This document shows, piece after piece, positions 35,066 to 44,585 of a stretch of 64,000 nt of DNA (the first letter of the stretch is position 1; each line of letters opens with the position of its first letter). The DNA comes from Burkholderiales bacterium (GTDB lineage: Bacteria > Pseudomonadota > Gammaproteobacteria > Burkholderiales > Burkholderiaceae_C). The stretch lies in assembly GCA_028868995.1 (NCBI GenBank), contig JAGWTH010000006.1:60073-124072 (forward strand). Reading direction: 5' to 3'. The position numbers and the translations under genes were made by a program. The notes under the pieces were generated by a model. The model was not told the origin of the DNA. It was given only the letters and a program-made list of their open reading frames with translations, and searched no databases.

Positions 35066-37192
35066 CTAGAGGGCGATCGCCTGCAGCACTTCCCGGACGT
35101 CGAGCACCTCGGACAGCACCTGCGGCGGTTTCCCCGGGCGGTAGACCACGTAGACCGGCACGCCGTTGCGTCCCAGTTTCGCCAGCGCCTCGGTGATCGC
35201 CGGGTCGCGCCGCGTCCAGTCGGCGCGCAGCAGGGCGTAGTTATGGGCGGAGAAGCCGGCCAGCACCTCGCTGCGCGCGAGCGTGGTCTTCTTGTTGTAC
35301 TGGCAGGTCACGCACCAGGCCGCCGTGAAGTCGACGAACACCGGGCGGCCTTGCGCGACCAGCTGCTGCACGCGGTCGGGCGCCCAGGGCTGCCAGAGCT
35401 CCTCCGACTGGGCGACGCTGGCCGTGGGCGCCGGCCGGGTGATGACGCCGCCGAGGGACCAGCCGACGAAGGCGAGGCCGGCCAGCGCCAGCGCCGAAAG
35501 CGCGATGCGCGCGCCGCCGCGCAGCGTCAGCGTCCACACCACCATGCTCAGCGCCACCAGCAGCGCCAGCAGCGCGCCGGCGCCGTCGATGCCGCTTTGC
35601 TGGCCCAGCACCCAGACCAGCCACGCGACGGTGGCGAACATGGGGAAGGCCATCAGCCGGCGGAAGGTCTCCATCCAGGCGCCGGGCCGAGGCAGCCAGC
35701 GCGCCACCGCGGGCACCCAGCTCGCCAGCAGGTAGGGCAGGGCCATGCCCAGGCCCAGCATCAGGAAGATGGCCAGCGCCTGCGCCTCCGGCAGGCTGAT
35801 CGCCAGGCCCAGCGAGGCCCCCATGAAGGGCGCGGTGCAGGGCGAAGCCACCGCCACCGCGAGCATGCCGGTGAGGAAGGAGTTCATCACCGGATGGCGC
35901 GCCTCCAGGGTCGCCACGCTGCTCGGGAGGAAGGAGTGGAACTCGAACAGCCCCGCGAGGTTCAGCGCGATCAGCGTGAACAGGACGGCGAGCGTGGCCA
36001 CCACCGCGGGGGACTGCAGCTGGAAGCCCCAGCCCAGTTCCTGGCCGGCGGCACGCAGCGCCAGCATCAGGGCACCCAGGGCCGCGAACGACACGACCAC
36101 GCCGGCGGTGTAGGCCAGGCCTGCGATGCGGTGGCCGCGGCGGTCGTCGGCGTGCTTGGTGAAGCCCACGACCTTGATGGCCAGCACCGGGAACACACAG
36201 GGCATCAGGTTGAGGATCAGGCCGCCCAGCAGGGCGCCGAGCAGCGCGATGGCGAAACCGGCCGAGGGCCGCGCGGGTGCCGGCGGCGTGGCCGCGGCGT
36301 TGCTGCGCAGCGCGGCTTCCAGGGCCGGCGACACGGCGGCGGCGGCGGCCGGCGCCGGCCACGGGCCGGACACCTTCAGCTCGCTGCGCCAGGCCTGGCC
36401 GCCCGCGGCCAGCACCACCGGCAGCAGCGTGGGCGATTCGGAGCGATCGGGCGACAGGGGCACGGTGGCGCTCCAGGTGTCGCCTTGCCAGGACTGGGTC
36501 CAGGGGCCCGCGGGCTGGATGATCTCGCCGGTCTCGGGGAAGAACTCCAGCGTCTTGCCGCGCGCCGCGGCCGGCAGGCCCGCGATCGAGACCTTCAGGG
36601 TCTGGCCGTCGACACGCGCCTGGGCCTCGCCGGCCACGGGCTGGGGCTGTGCATCCCGGGCCTTCTGGAAGTCCGCCGCGTTGAGGGCCGTGCTGCTGCG
36701 CACCGGCAGCTTGAGCGTGAAGCTGCCCTCCTCGGGAATGCACTCCTTCGCGCACACCAGCCAGTTGGCCTGCAGGCGGATCTCCGCGGCGCCGAAGGGG
36801 GAGGGCTGGAAGGCGGGCGTGACGGTCAGGGGCACCGGCAGCAGCACCGTGCCTTCGTAACCGTAATTGGCCAGCGGACCCACGGAGATCTTCGTCGGCG
36901 CCGGCCAGGCGATCTCGCCGGCCTGGATGCCCGGCGGCAGGGTCCAGGTGAGCTGGGTGGGGAGGCCGGAATCGCCGGCGTTCTTCCAGTAGGTGTGCCA
37001 GCCGGGCTGGTGGGCCAGCTGCAGGCCCACCCACAGGGGCTTGCCGGGCGCGACGCCATCGGGGGCCTGGGCCATCAGCTCGGCGCGCACGTGATCGGTC
37101 TGGACGACGGCGCCGTCGCCGCGGGAGGCCGCCAGCGCGGGCAGCAGGGGGAGGGCCAGCCAGGCGGCGGCAAGCAGTCGGGTCAATCGCAT
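35066..37192 (-). CDS. dsbD: Thiol:disulfide interchange protein DsbD (708 aa)
   Basis: Carries electrons from cytoplasmic thioredoxin to the periplasm, for disulfide isomerase and cytochrome c maturation. A signal peptide (MRLTRLLAAAWLALPLLPALAA) leads into a periplasmic N-terminal domain (about 25-300; LVCAKECIPEEG carries Cys). Eight membrane helices (about 315-570) hold the redox Cys pair in LMPCVFPVLAIK and SPCTAPFMG. The C-terminal thioredoxin domain has FTAAWCVTCQYNK. It is longer than E. coli DsbD (565 aa), mainly in the N-terminal domain, as in ScsB-like proteins. Two genes in tandem follow, probably cotranscribed. Confidence 0.92.
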   Translation of the reverse strand: MRLTRLLAAAWLALPLLPALAASRGDGAVVQTDHVRAELMAQAPDGVAPGKPLWVGLQLAHQPGWHTYWKNAGDSGLPTQLTWTLPPGIQAGEIAWPAPTKISVGPLANYGYEGTVLLPVPLTVTPAFQPSPFGAAEIRLQANWLVCAKECIPEEGSFTLKLPVRSSTALNAADFQKARDAQPQPVAGEAQARVDGQTLKVSIAGLPAAARGKTLEFFPETGEIIQPAGPWTQSWQGDTWSATVPLSPDRSESPTLLPVVLAAGGQAWRSELKVSGPWPAPAAAAAVSPALEAALRSNAAATPPAPARPSAGFAIALLGALLGGLILNLMPCVFPVLAIKVVGFTKHADDRRGHRIAGLAYTAGVVVSFAALGALMLALRAAGQELGWGFQLQSPAVVATLAVLFTLIALNLAGLFEFHSFLPSSVATLEARHPVMNSFLTGMLAVAVASPCTAPFMGASLGLAISLPEAQALAIFLMLGLGMALPYLLASWVPAVARWLPRPGAWMETFRRLMAFPMFATVAWLVWVLGQQSGIDGAGALLALLVALSMVVWTLTLRGGARIALSALALAGLAFVGWSLGGVITRPAPTASVAQSEELWQPWAPDRVQQLVAQGRPVFVDFTAAWCVTCQYNKKTTLARSEVLAGFSAHNYALLRADWTRRDPAITEALAKLGRNGVPVYVVYRPGKPPQVLSEVLDVREVLQAIAL

Positions 37193-37233
37193 CGCAGGGT
37201 GGGAGCGCGTCAGGACAGTCAAGTTCCGCACGT

Positions 37234-37977
37234 TCAGGCGAAGCCCAGCACCACCCGTCGGGTCGTGGCGCTCTTCTTCTCGATCTTCGTCACCACCACG
37301 GCACCGATCTCGGAGGTGTTGGCCACGTGCGTGCCGCCACAGGGCTGGAAGTCGACGGGGTTGTCGGGCGTGCCGATGCGGATGGTGCGCACGCGGCCGG
37401 TGCCGCGCGGCGGCTGCACCGACATGCTCTTGACCAGCGCCGGGTTGGCGTCGAGTTCCTCGTCGCTGATCGAGCCGACGGTGACCGGATGCCCTGCGGC
37501 GACGAGCCGCGCGATGCCTTCGCTCAGTGCGTCCTTGTCCAGCGGGTCGGTCATGTTGAAGTCCAGGCGCGCGTAGTCGGGCGTGATCGAGCAGCCGTTG
37601 ACCAGCTGCGGCACCAGGTGGCACAGCAAGTGGGTCGTGGTGTGGAAGCGCATCAGCCTGTGGCGGCGGTCCCAGTCCACGCGGGCGACGACGGGCTCGT
37701 CCACGCGCAGGCGGGCGAGCAGGTCTTCCTGCCCCGGCGCCGGGACGTGGGCGATGTCCGCCGTGGGGCGGCCTTCCGCGTCCTTGCACTTGCGGGTGTC
37801 GGCCACCTGCAGCGCGCTGCCGTCGGCGAGCACCAGCACGCCGCTGTCGCCGGCCTGGCCGCCGCCCAGGGGATAGAAGACGGTGCGGTCGAGGATCACG
37901 CCCTGCTCGTTCACGGCCTTCACCGTCGCGGGGGTCTCCTTCAGGTAGGCATCCTGGCGGAACAGCTCTTGGGTCAT
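37234..37977 (-). CDS. Alanyl-tRNA editing protein, AlaX family (247 aa)
   Basis: A free-standing editing domain that clears mischarged tRNA(Ala). Zinc ligands are HTTTHLL (HxxxH) and CGGTHV (CxxxH) in the second-additional-domain fold; VFYPLGGGQAGDSGVL at the N-terminus is the glycine-rich motif of AlaX-M. It ends in TRRVVLGF. GACAAT (37984-37989, minus) is exactly six bases before the ATG, as for hemE, and there is no Shine-Dalgarno. It heads a possible five-gene minus-strand run down to hemE. Confidence 0.9.
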   Translation of the reverse strand: MTQELFRQDAYLKETPATVKAVNEQGVILDRTVFYPLGGGQAGDSGVLVLADGSALQVADTRKCKDAEGRPTADIAHVPAPGQEDLLARLRVDEPVVARVDWDRRHRLMRFHTTTHLLCHLVPQLVNGCSITPDYARLDFNMTDPLDKDALSEGIARLVAAGHPVTVGSISDEELDANPALVKSMSVQPPRGTGRVRTIRIGTPDNPVDFQPCGGTHVANTSEIGAVVVTKIEKKSATTRRVVLGFA

Positions 37978-38035
37978 GCCGGTATTGTCCCGGTTTGGGC
38001 GGACCCTAGCGGGGCGTGGGGCCGCTGCCGGCCGC

Positions 38036-38506
38036 TCAGGCGCGCCCCGGCAGCGGCAGCGCGGTCTTGTAGCGCACCTGCTTCAGGGCGAAGCTGGAAC
38101 GGATCTTCTCGATGCCGGGAATGGGCGTGAGCTGCTCCAGGATGAAGCGTTCCAGTGCCGCGATGTCCGGCACCGCGACGCGGATCAGGTAGTCGCTGTC
38201 GCCGGTCATGAGGTAGCACTCCATCACCTCGTCGTGTTCGGCGATGCGGCGCTCGAACTGGGCCAGCGCTTCCTTGGACTGGCTCCTGAGGCTGATGTTG
38301 ATGAAGACGTTGAGCCCCAGCCCCAGCTGGCGGGCGCTGGCCAGGGCGACGTAGCGCTCGATCACGCCGGCGGCCTCCAGCGCCTTCACCCGCGCCAGGC
38401 AGGGCGAAGGCGAGAGGTGGACGCGCCGGGCCAGTTCGACGTTGGTGAGGGACCCGTCCTCCTGGAGCTCGGCCAGGATGCGGAGGTCGATGGCGTCCAG
38501 TTTCAT
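38036..38506 (-). CDS. Lrp/AsnC-family regulator divergent from the E1 gene (156 aa)
   Basis: Helix-turn-helix at residues ~5-60 ([41 protein letters not shown]), then a RAM domain ([47 protein letters not shown]). In Pseudomonas an Lrp-type protein (MdeR) controls an adjacent MdeB-like dehydrogenase in methionine or 2-oxobutyrate use, and the same divergent arrangement is seen here. The 104-base gap before the E1 gene would hold its operator. Confidence 0.88.
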   Translation of the reverse strand: MKLDAIDLRILAELQEDGSLTNVELARRVHLSPSPCLARVKALEAAGVIERYVALASARQLGLGLNVFINISLRSQSKEALAQFERRIAEHDEVMECYLMTGDSDYLIRVAVPDIAALERFILEQLTPIPGIEKIRSSFALKQVRYKTALPLPGRA

Positions 38507-38610
38507 GGAATGCTGAGGATGCGGCGTTTGGCGGCATTCTATGCTGCACCTCTTCCATTGCGGTCCGCTTTTGGCAGCCGGTGCCGGCCTCCGCGGCCTA
38601 CAGTGCCGGG

Positions 38611-41223
38611 ATGGCCGACCAGAGCATCACCCGTTACCTCGCCGACCCGGGCGGCGATGCCGATCCTGTCGAGACCGCCGAATGGCGCGATGCCTTCCTG
38701 GCGCTGGTCGCCTCGGAGGGGCCGGCGCGGGCGCGCTTCATCCTCGACCAGTTGGCCGTGCTGGCCCGCGACCCGAAGGTGGCGTGGTCGCCCGAGCTGG
38801 TCACGCCCTATGTGAACACCGTGCCGGTGGAGAAGCAGCCGGTGTTCCCCGGCGACCTGGCCATCGAGGAGAAGCTGGCCTCCCTCATGCGCTGGAACGC
38901 GCTGGCGATGGTGGTGCGGGCCAATGCGGCGCACGGCGAACTGGGCGGCCACATCGCGAGCTATGCGAGCGCGGCGGACCTGTTCGAGGTGGGCTTCAAC
39001 CATTTCTTCCGGGCCAGGAACGAAAGGCAAGGCGGCGACCTCGTGTTCTTCCAGCCGCACAGCGCGCCGGGCGTGTACGCGCGCGCCTTCCTGGAAGGGC
39101 GCCTGACCGAGCACGACCTCGCCTCTTTCCGCCAGGAGATCACGGCACCGTCGCGCGGCGCGCGCGGGCTTTCGAGCTATCCGCATCCCTGGCTGATGCC
39201 GGACTTCTGGCAGTTCCCGACGGGCTCCATGGGCATCGGCCCGATCAGCTCGATCTACCACGCGCGCTTCATGCGCTACCTCACGCACCGCGGCCTCCTG
39301 GATTGCGAAGGGCGGAAAGTCTGGGGCGTGTTCGGCGACGGCGAGATGGACGAGCCCGAGAGCATGAGCGCGCTCACGCTCGCCTCGCGCGAGAAGCTGG
39401 ACAACCTGGTCTGGGTGGTCAACTGCAACCTGCAGCGTCTCGACGGCCCGGTGCGCGGCAACGGCAGGATCGTCGACGAGCTGGAGAAGCTGTTCCGCGG
39501 CGCGGGCTGGAACGTCGTCAAGCTGCTGTGGGGCAGCGACTGGGACGGCCTGTTCGCCCGCGACACCGCCGGCGCGCTGGTGCGGGCCTTCGCGCACACC
39601 GTCGACGGCCAGATGCAGACCTTCGCGGCCAAGGACGGCCGCTTCAACCGCGACCACTTCTTCGGCCAGGACGAGGCGCTCGCGCGGCTGGCGCAGGGCA
39701 TGACCGACGAACAGATCGACCGCCTCAAGCGCGGCGGCCATGACCTGGTGAAGATCCATGCGGCCTACGACGCGGCCGCGAAACACCGCGGCCAGCCCAC
39801 GGTGATCCTCGCGCACACCAAGAAGGGCTACGGCATGGGCGCGGCCGGCCAGGGGCGCATGACCACACACAGCCAGAAGAAGCTGGACGAGGCGGCGCTG
39901 CTGGAGTTCCGCAACCGCTTCAACCTGCCGCTGTCGGACGAACAGGCGAAGCACCTGGCCTTCCACAAGCCGGCCGACGACAGCCCCGAGCTGCGCTACC
40001 TGCACGAGCGGCGCGCCGCGCTGGGCGGCTACCTGCCCCGGCGCGAGACGGCCTGCGCCACGGTGCCGGTGCCCGAGGCCGCCACCTATGCGCAGTTCGC
40101 GCTGCAGGCCGGCGGCAAGGAGATGTCCACCACCATGGCCTTCGTGCGCCTGCTGGGCGCACTGCTGAAGGACCCGCGGCTGGGCCCGCGCATCGTGCCC
40201 ATCGTCGCCGACGAGGCGCGCACCTTCGGCATGGCCAACCTGTTCAAGCAGGTGGGCATCTACTCCAGCGTGGGCCAGAGTTACGAGCCGGAGGACATCG
40301 GCTCGGTGCTGTCCTACCGCGAGGCGCTGGACGGGCAGATCCTGGAGGAGGGCATCAGCGAGGCGGGCGCCATCGCGAGCTGGACGGCCGCGGCCACCAG
40401 CTACAGCGTGCACGGCTTCGCGATGCTGCCGTTCTACATCTACTACTCGATGTTCGGCTTCCAGCGCGTGGGCGACGCGATCTGGGCCGCCGCCGACCAG
40501 CGCGCCCGCGGCTTCCTGCTGGGGGCGACCTCGGGCCGCACGACGCTGGGCGGCGAGGGCCTGCAGCACCAGGACGGCAGCAGCCACCTGGTGGCCGCCA
40601 CCCTCCCCAACTGCAAGGCCTGGGACCCGGCCTTCGCCGGCGAGCTGGCGGTGATCATCGACCGCGGCATGCGCGAGATGCTCGTGGAGCAGCGCGACGC
40701 CTTCTACTACGTCACGCTGATGAACGAGAACTACGCGATGCCCGACCTGCCGGCCGAGGCGCACGAGGGCGTGGTCCGCGGCGGCTACCGCTTCGCGCGC
40801 TTCGGCGACGAGACCGCCCGCCGGCGCGTGAGCCTGCTCGGCTCCGGCGCCATCCTCAACGAGGTGGTGGAAGCGGCGCGCCAGCTCGCCGCCGACGGCA
40901 TCCCGGTGGACGTCTACAGCATCACCAGCTGGAGCGAGCTGGCGCGCGACGGCGCGGAGTGCGAGCGGCGCGCGCTCGCCGGCGAGCCGCAGGCGACACC
41001 CTACGTCGCGCAGCTCCTCGCCGGCAGCGGTCCGGTGGTCGCGGCCAGCGACTACGTGCGCGCGGTGCCGGAAAGCATCCGCGCCTGGCTGCCGGCCGGG
41101 CGCCGCTACGTCACCCTGGGCACCGACGGCTTCGGCCGCAGCGGCACGCGGGCGGCGCTGCGGGCCTTCTTCGGGGTGGATGCGGCGAGCATCGTGCGGG
41201 CGGCGCAGCACGCGCTGGGGTGA
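38611..41223 (+). CDS. Homodimeric pyruvate-dehydrogenase-type E1, MdeB-like 2-oxoacid dehydrogenase (870 aa)
   Basis: A thiamine-diphosphate E1 of the AceE/transketolase class: N-terminal PP domain ([16 protein letters not shown]), [15 protein letters not shown], and the ThDP/Mg motif [13 protein letters not shown]...[10 protein letters not shown]. The pyrimidine domain has [10 protein letters not shown] and [11 protein letters not shown]. No E2/E3 genes are nearby. With an adjacent Lrp regulator it best fits MdeB, which oxidises 2-oxobutyrate in Pseudomonas; pyruvate is also possible. I use the ATG at 38611 because TACAGT (38599-38604) lies exactly six bases upstream; an in-frame ATG at 38581 lies ahead of that promoter element. 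Confidence 0.87.
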   Translation: MADQSITRYLADPGGDADPVETAEWRDAFLALVASEGPARARFILDQLAVLARDPKVAWSPELVTPYVNTVPVEKQPVFPGDLAIEEKLASLMRWNALAMVVRANAAHGELGGHIASYASAADLFEVGFNHFFRARNERQGGDLVFFQPHSAPGVYARAFLEGRLTEHDLASFRQEITAPSRGARGLSSYPHPWLMPDFWQFPTGSMGIGPISSIYHARFMRYLTHRGLLDCEGRKVWGVFGDGEMDEPESMSALTLASREKLDNLVWVVNCNLQRLDGPVRGNGRIVDELEKLFRGAGWNVVKLLWGSDWDGLFARDTAGALVRAFAHTVDGQMQTFAAKDGRFNRDHFFGQDEALARLAQGMTDEQIDRLKRGGHDLVKIHAAYDAAAKHRGQPTVILAHTKKGYGMGAAGQGRMTTHSQKKLDEAALLEFRNRFNLPLSDEQAKHLAFHKPADDSPELRYLHERRAALGGYLPRRETACATVPVPEAATYAQFALQAGGKEMSTTMAFVRLLGALLKDPRLGPRIVPIVADEARTFGMANLFKQVGIYSSVGQSYEPEDIGSVLSYREALDGQILEEGISEAGAIASWTAAATSYSVHGFAMLPFYIYYSMFGFQRVGDAIWAAADQRARGFLLGATSGRTTLGGEGLQHQDGSSHLVAATLPNCKAWDPAFAGELAVIIDRGMREMLVEQRDAFYYVTLMNENYAMPDLPAEAHEGVVRGGYRFARFGDETARRRVSLLGSGAILNEVVEAARQLAADGIPVDVYSITSWSELARDGAECERRALAGEPQATPYVAQLLAGSGPVVAASDYVRAVPESIRAWLPAGRRYVTLGTDGFGRSGTRAALRAFFGVDAASIVRAAQHALG

Positions 41224-41243
41224 CCCCACCGTACACTGCGGCC

Positions 41244-42062
41244 ATGGCACTCCCTTCCCGCCGCTGGGCCGACCTCGCCACCACCGACTTTGCCGCGCTC
41301 GATCCCGCGACCACGGTGGCGGTGCTGCCGCTGGGCGCGACCGAGCAGCACGGGCCGCACCTGCCGCTCGCGGTGGACCAGTGCCTGGTGGATGGCATCG
41401 TGGCGCAGGCCCTGCCGCGGCTGCCCGCGGAACTGCCCGTGCTGGTGCTGCCCACCCAGCAGGTCGGCTACAGCCCCGAGCACGGCGATTTCCCCGGCAC
41501 GCTGACCCTGCCGATCGAGACGGTGATCGCCACCTGGGTCGCGCTCGGCGCCTGCGTCGCGCGGGCCGGCGTGCGCAAGCTGCTGTTGTTCAACGCGCAT
41601 GGGGGCCAGGTGAGCGTGATGGACATCGTCGCGCGCGAGCTGCGCATGCGCCACGGCCTGATCGTCTACGGCAGCAGCTGGTGGAACCTGCCCCTGGGCG
41701 ATGCGGTCACGGGCCTGTTCCCGCCCGACGAACACCGCTTCGGCGTGCACGGCGGCGACCAGGAGACTTCGCTGATGCTGGCGCTGGCCCCGGACCGCGT
41801 GCGCAGGGCCCAGGCCCGCGACTTCCCCTCCACCTCGCGCGAGCGCGCCGCCCGCCACGCGATCCTGGGCGACGGCCGCAGCGCCAAGCTGGGCTGGGCC
41901 ATGCAGGACTACAACGCGCAGGGCGCCGCCGGCAATGCCGCCGCGGCCAGCGCGGACAAGGGCCGCGCGCTGTTGGAGGCCGCGGGTGCGCAACTGGCGC
42001 TGCTGCTGCAGGAGATCGCCGCGCTGCCCCTGGCCACGGTGGCGGAGCGGCCGAAGCGCTGA
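41244..42062 (+). CDS. Creatininase-family amidohydrolase (272 aa)
   Basis: A metal-dependent amidase fold: VLPLGATEQHGPHLPLAVD near residue 35, HGDFPGTLTL, FNAHGGQVSVMD and GVHGGDQETSLML supply the Glu/His/Asp ligands. Members act on creatinine, formamides (mycofactocin, riboflavin/F420-type) and other cyclic amides; the substrate here is unknown. TACACT (41232-41237) is exactly six bases before the ATG with no Shine-Dalgarno, so it probably has its own leaderless transcript although the E1 gene ends only 20 bases upstream. Confidence 0.87.
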   Translation: MALPSRRWADLATTDFAALDPATTVAVLPLGATEQHGPHLPLAVDQCLVDGIVAQALPRLPAELPVLVLPTQQVGYSPEHGDFPGTLTLPIETVIATWVALGACVARAGVRKLLLFNAHGGQVSVMDIVARELRMRHGLIVYGSSWWNLPLGDAVTGLFPPDEHRFGVHGGDQETSLMLALAPDRVRRAQARDFPSTSRERAARHAILGDGRSAKLGWAMQDYNAQGAAGNAAAASADKGRALLEAAGAQLALLLQEIAALPLATVAERPKR

Positions 42063-42098
42063 TCCCCTGGCGCGAGCCCCGCCGGTCGCGCTACCATC

Positions 42099-42116
42099 GC
42101 TGAAACCAGTTTCAGC
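42099..42116. promoter_or_regulatory. PtxS-type operator in front of ptxS
   Basis: GCTGAAACCAGTTTCAGC has perfect 8-base arms around CA. It matches the PtxS palindrome TGAAACCGGTTTCA at all but one central base. It ends five bases before the ptxS ATG, and a -10-like TACCAT (42092-42097) precedes it, so binding would block early transcription: autorepression. Confidence 0.75.
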
Positions 42117-42121
42117 GATCC

Positions 42122-43168
42122 ATGTCCCCAACCCCTCCGCCTTCCCCCGTCGCCGGTCCCCGCGTGACCATCGCCGACGTCGCCGAGAAGGCCGGGGTGT
42201 CCAAGGCCACCGTCTCGCGCTTCCTGAACCGGCGCGACGAACTGCTCACCCCGGAGATCGCCCAGCGGGTGGAAGCCGCCATCGCCGCCCTGGGCTATTC
42301 CCCCAGCCCCATGGCGCAGGCGCTCAAGCGCGGCCGCTCGCGGCTGATCGGCCTGGTGGTGGCGGACGTGACCAACCCGTACTCCGTGGCCGTGCTGCGC
42401 GGCGCCGAGAAGGCCTGCCAGGAGGCCGGCTACCTGCTGATGCTGTTCAACCTGGGCGACGACGGCCAGCGCGAGCGCGAAGCCATCGAGGCGCTCGCCT
42501 CCTACCAGGTCGAGGGCCTCATCCTGAACACCCTGGGCCGCGACGAGGGCGCGGCCGCCGCCGTGGCCCGCCAGGGCCGGCCGGTGGTGCTGGTGGACCG
42601 GCGCCACGCCGACATGCAGGCCGACTTCGTTTCCCTCGACAACGCCGGCGCGGCGCGGATGGCGGCCGGCCACCTGCGCGAGCAGGGCTGGGACGACCTG
42701 TTGTTCGTCACCGAGCCGATGGCGGGCGTCTCCACCCGGCAGGAGCGGGAGGCGGCCTTCCGCGCCTTCGTCGGCGGGCATCCCGAGCTCCACGGCGCGA
42801 CCTTCGAGTCGGCCGCCGATGACGCGGCCGGCCTGGAGGCCGAACTCCGGCGCCTGCGCGCCCGCGGTCGCCGCCCCGCGGTGCTGGCGAGCAACGCCGT
42901 CATCACGCTGCGGGTTTGCGATGCCGTGGCGCGCCTGGGCTGGCGCTTCGGCCACGACCTCGGCTTCGTCGGCATCGACGAGACCGAATGGGCCCCCCTG
43001 GTGGGCCCGGGCCTGACCACCATCGCCCAGCCGACCGATGCCCTCGGCCGCCTGGCCACGGCTTGCCTGCTGGAGCGCCTGCAGGGCCTGGACGTGCCGC
43101 CCCGGCAGATCCTGCTGCCCGGCCGGCTGGTGGTGCGACGCTCGTCGGCCCGGGCATCAGATCAGTGA
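42122..43168 (+). CDS. ptxS: LacI-family repressor PtxS of 2-ketogluconate use (348 aa)
   Basis: N-terminal LacI helix-turn-helix VTIADVAEKAGVSKATVSRFLN (about residues 15-36) and hinge AQALKRGRSRLIGLVVADVTNPYSVAV. The core is periplasmic-binding-protein-like, with ALASYQVEGLILNTLGRD and RPVVLVDRRHADM. These stretches closely resemble Pseudomonas PtxS as I remember it. PtxS represses itself and the kgu genes and releases DNA on binding 2-ketogluconate. Both its own promoter and the next operon carry the PtxS palindrome. The ptxS stop is 61 bases from the first importer gene. Confidence 0.88.
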   Translation: MSPTPPPSPVAGPRVTIADVAEKAGVSKATVSRFLNRRDELLTPEIAQRVEAAIAALGYSPSPMAQALKRGRSRLIGLVVADVTNPYSVAVLRGAEKACQEAGYLLMLFNLGDDGQREREAIEALASYQVEGLILNTLGRDEGAAAAVARQGRPVVLVDRRHADMQADFVSLDNAGAARMAAGHLREQGWDDLLFVTEPMAGVSTRQEREAAFRAFVGGHPELHGATFESAADDAAGLEAELRRLRARGRRPAVLASNAVITLRVCDAVARLGWRFGHDLGFVGIDETEWAPLVGPGLTTIAQPTDALGRLATACLLERLQGLDVPPRQILLPGRLVVRRSSARASDQ

Positions 43169-43184
43169 AAACCCGGATGAAAAC

Positions 43185-43226
43185 CTGAAACCGGTTTCTA
43201 TAATCCAACTTAGAAACCGGTTTCAG
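43185..43226 (+). promoter_or_regulatory. Operon promoter with two PtxS operators flanking TATAAT
   Basis: Operator 1 is CTGAAACCGGTTTCTA (43185-43200) and operator 2 is TAGAAACCGGTTTCAG (43211-43226). Each holds the perfect 12-bp core GAAACCGGTTTC, and the two 16-mers are exact reverse complements. A consensus -10, TATAAT (43199-43204), lies between them; the -35 is weak (GATGAA at 43176-43181). Transcription would start near 43211, inside operator 2, and the GTG start of the first gene is at 43229. Operator centres are 26 bases apart, so two dimers or a looped tetramer could bind. Confidence 0.85.
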
Positions 43227-43228
43227 TC

Positions 43229-43900
43229 GTGCACTACCACTTCCAGTTCCAGGATGTCTTCGCCGCGTGGCCCCTGCTGCTGCAGGGCACGTGGATCACG
43301 ATCCGCCTGTCCCTCGCCGCCACGGTGCTGGGCCTGGGCGTGGCCATCCTGGGCGCCTGGGCCAAGACCTCGGGTCCGCCGCCGCTGCGCTGGCTGGTCA
43401 ACGCCTACATCGAGCTGATCCGCAACACGCCCTTCCTGGTGCAGCTGTTCTTCTTCTTTTTCGGGCTGCCGGCGCTGGGGCTGCGCTGGTCGGCGCAGGC
43501 CGCCGCGCTGGTGGCCATGGTGGTGAACCTCGGTGCCTATGCCACCGAGATCATCCGTGCCGGCATCGAGTCCATCCCGCGCGGGCAGGTCGAGGCCGGG
43601 CTGGCGCTCAACCTCAAGCGCCACCAGGTGTTCCGGCACATCGTCCTCAAACCGGCGCTGAAGGCGATCTACCCGGCGCTCACCAGCCAGTTCATCCTGC
43701 TGATGCTCAGTTCCGCGGTGGTCTCGGCCATCTCCGCCGACGACCTCACCTCGGTCGCCGCGAACCTGCAGTCGCAGACCTTCCGCAGCTTCGAGATCTA
43801 CATCGTGGTGGCGGCCATCTACCTGGTGCTGGCGCTGGCCTTCTCGGTGCTGTTCCGCCTGGTCTACCGCCTGGCCCTCGACTACCCGGACCGCCGCTGA
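43229..43900 (+). CDS. ABC importer permease, polar-amino-acid family, first subunit (223 aa)
   Basis: An inner-membrane permease with five or so helices. The PAAT signature lies in VNAYIELIRNTPFLVQLFFFFFGLPALGLRW, and the EAA loop is in ESIPRGQVEAGLALNLKRHQVFRHIVLKPAL. The start is GTG 43229, directly after operator 2, with no good Shine-Dalgarno. TGA overlaps the next ATG (TGATG). The PAAT family normally imports amino acids or opines, but the context of PtxS operators and kgu genes points to a sugar acid. Confidence 0.9.
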   Translation: MHYHFQFQDVFAAWPLLLQGTWITIRLSLAATVLGLGVAILGAWAKTSGPPPLRWLVNAYIELIRNTPFLVQLFFFFFGLPALGLRWSAQAAALVAMVVNLGAYATEIIRAGIESIPRGQVEAGLALNLKRHQVFRHIVLKPALKAIYPALTSQFILLMLSSAVVSAISADDLTSVAANLQSQTFRSFEIYIVVAAIYLVLALAFSVLFRLVYRLALDYPDRR

Positions 43901-44553
43901 TGCGCACCTTCGGCTTTCCCGACTTCCTGTTCATCCTCGAGGCGGCGCGCTGGACGATCGCCCTGTCGCTGATCGCCTTCGTGGGCGGCGCGATCGGTGG
44001 CCTGGCCGTGGCGCTGGCGCGCACCAGCGACAACGCCTTCGCGCGCGGCGTGGCCACGGTGTTCGTGCAGGTGTTCCAGGGCACGCCGCTGCTGCTGCAG
44101 CTGTTCCTGATCTTCTTCGGCTTCCCGGTGCTCGGCATCGACGTCAACCCCTGGGTGGCCGCCGGCATGGCGCTTATCCTCAACACCAGCGCCTTCCTCG
44201 GCGAGATCTGGCGCGGCAGCATCCAGGCCATCCCGCACGGCCAGCGCGAGGCCGCCGACGCGCTGGGGCTGCATTATGTGGCCCGCATGCGCGACGTGAT
44301 CCTGCCGCAGGCCTTCCGGATCGCCCTGCCGCCCACCGTGGGCTACATGGTGCAAGTGATCAAGGGCACCTCGCTCGCCGCGATCATCGGCTTCACCGAG
44401 GTCACGCGCGCCGGCCAGATCATCAACAACGCGACCTTCCAGCCGCTCGCCGTGTTCGGGCTGGTGGCCGCCATCTACTTCGCGCTGTGCTGGCCGCTGT
44501 CGCTGCTGGCCGCGCGCATGGAACGCCGCCAGGCCCGCGCGTTGGCGCGCTGA
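43900..44553 (+). CDS. ABC importer permease, polar-amino-acid family, second subunit (217 aa)
   Basis: Partner permease of the same family, with VFVQVFQGTPLLLQLFLIFFGFPVLGI and the EAA loop QAIPHGQREAADALGLHYVARMRDVILPQAFRIALPP, which docks with the ATPase. ALA-rich C-terminal cytoplasmic tail (MERRQARALAR). It overlaps the previous stop by one base and is followed after 32 bases by the binding-protein gene, so it belongs to the same operon. Confidence 0.9.
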   Translation: MRTFGFPDFLFILEAARWTIALSLIAFVGGAIGGLAVALARTSDNAFARGVATVFVQVFQGTPLLLQLFLIFFGFPVLGIDVNPWVAAGMALILNTSAFLGEIWRGSIQAIPHGQREAADALGLHYVARMRDVILPQAFRIALPPTVGYMVQVIKGTSLAAIIGFTEVTRAGQIINNATFQPLAVFGLVAAIYFALCWPLSLLAARMERRQARALAR

Positions 44554-44585
44554 ACCCCTTCCCATTCATCCACTGGAGAGAACAA

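Noticed and set aside
34373..37576. Plus-strand open frame of about 1070 codons opposite metY, CoA-binding and dsbD
   Set aside because: Antisense shadow with Gln/His/Arg/Gly-rich composition. The minus-strand genes have clear domains and motifs.
38539..41250. Minus-strand open frame of about 900 codons opposite the E1 gene
   Set aside because: Full-length shadow of a strongly motif-supported dehydrogenase gene.
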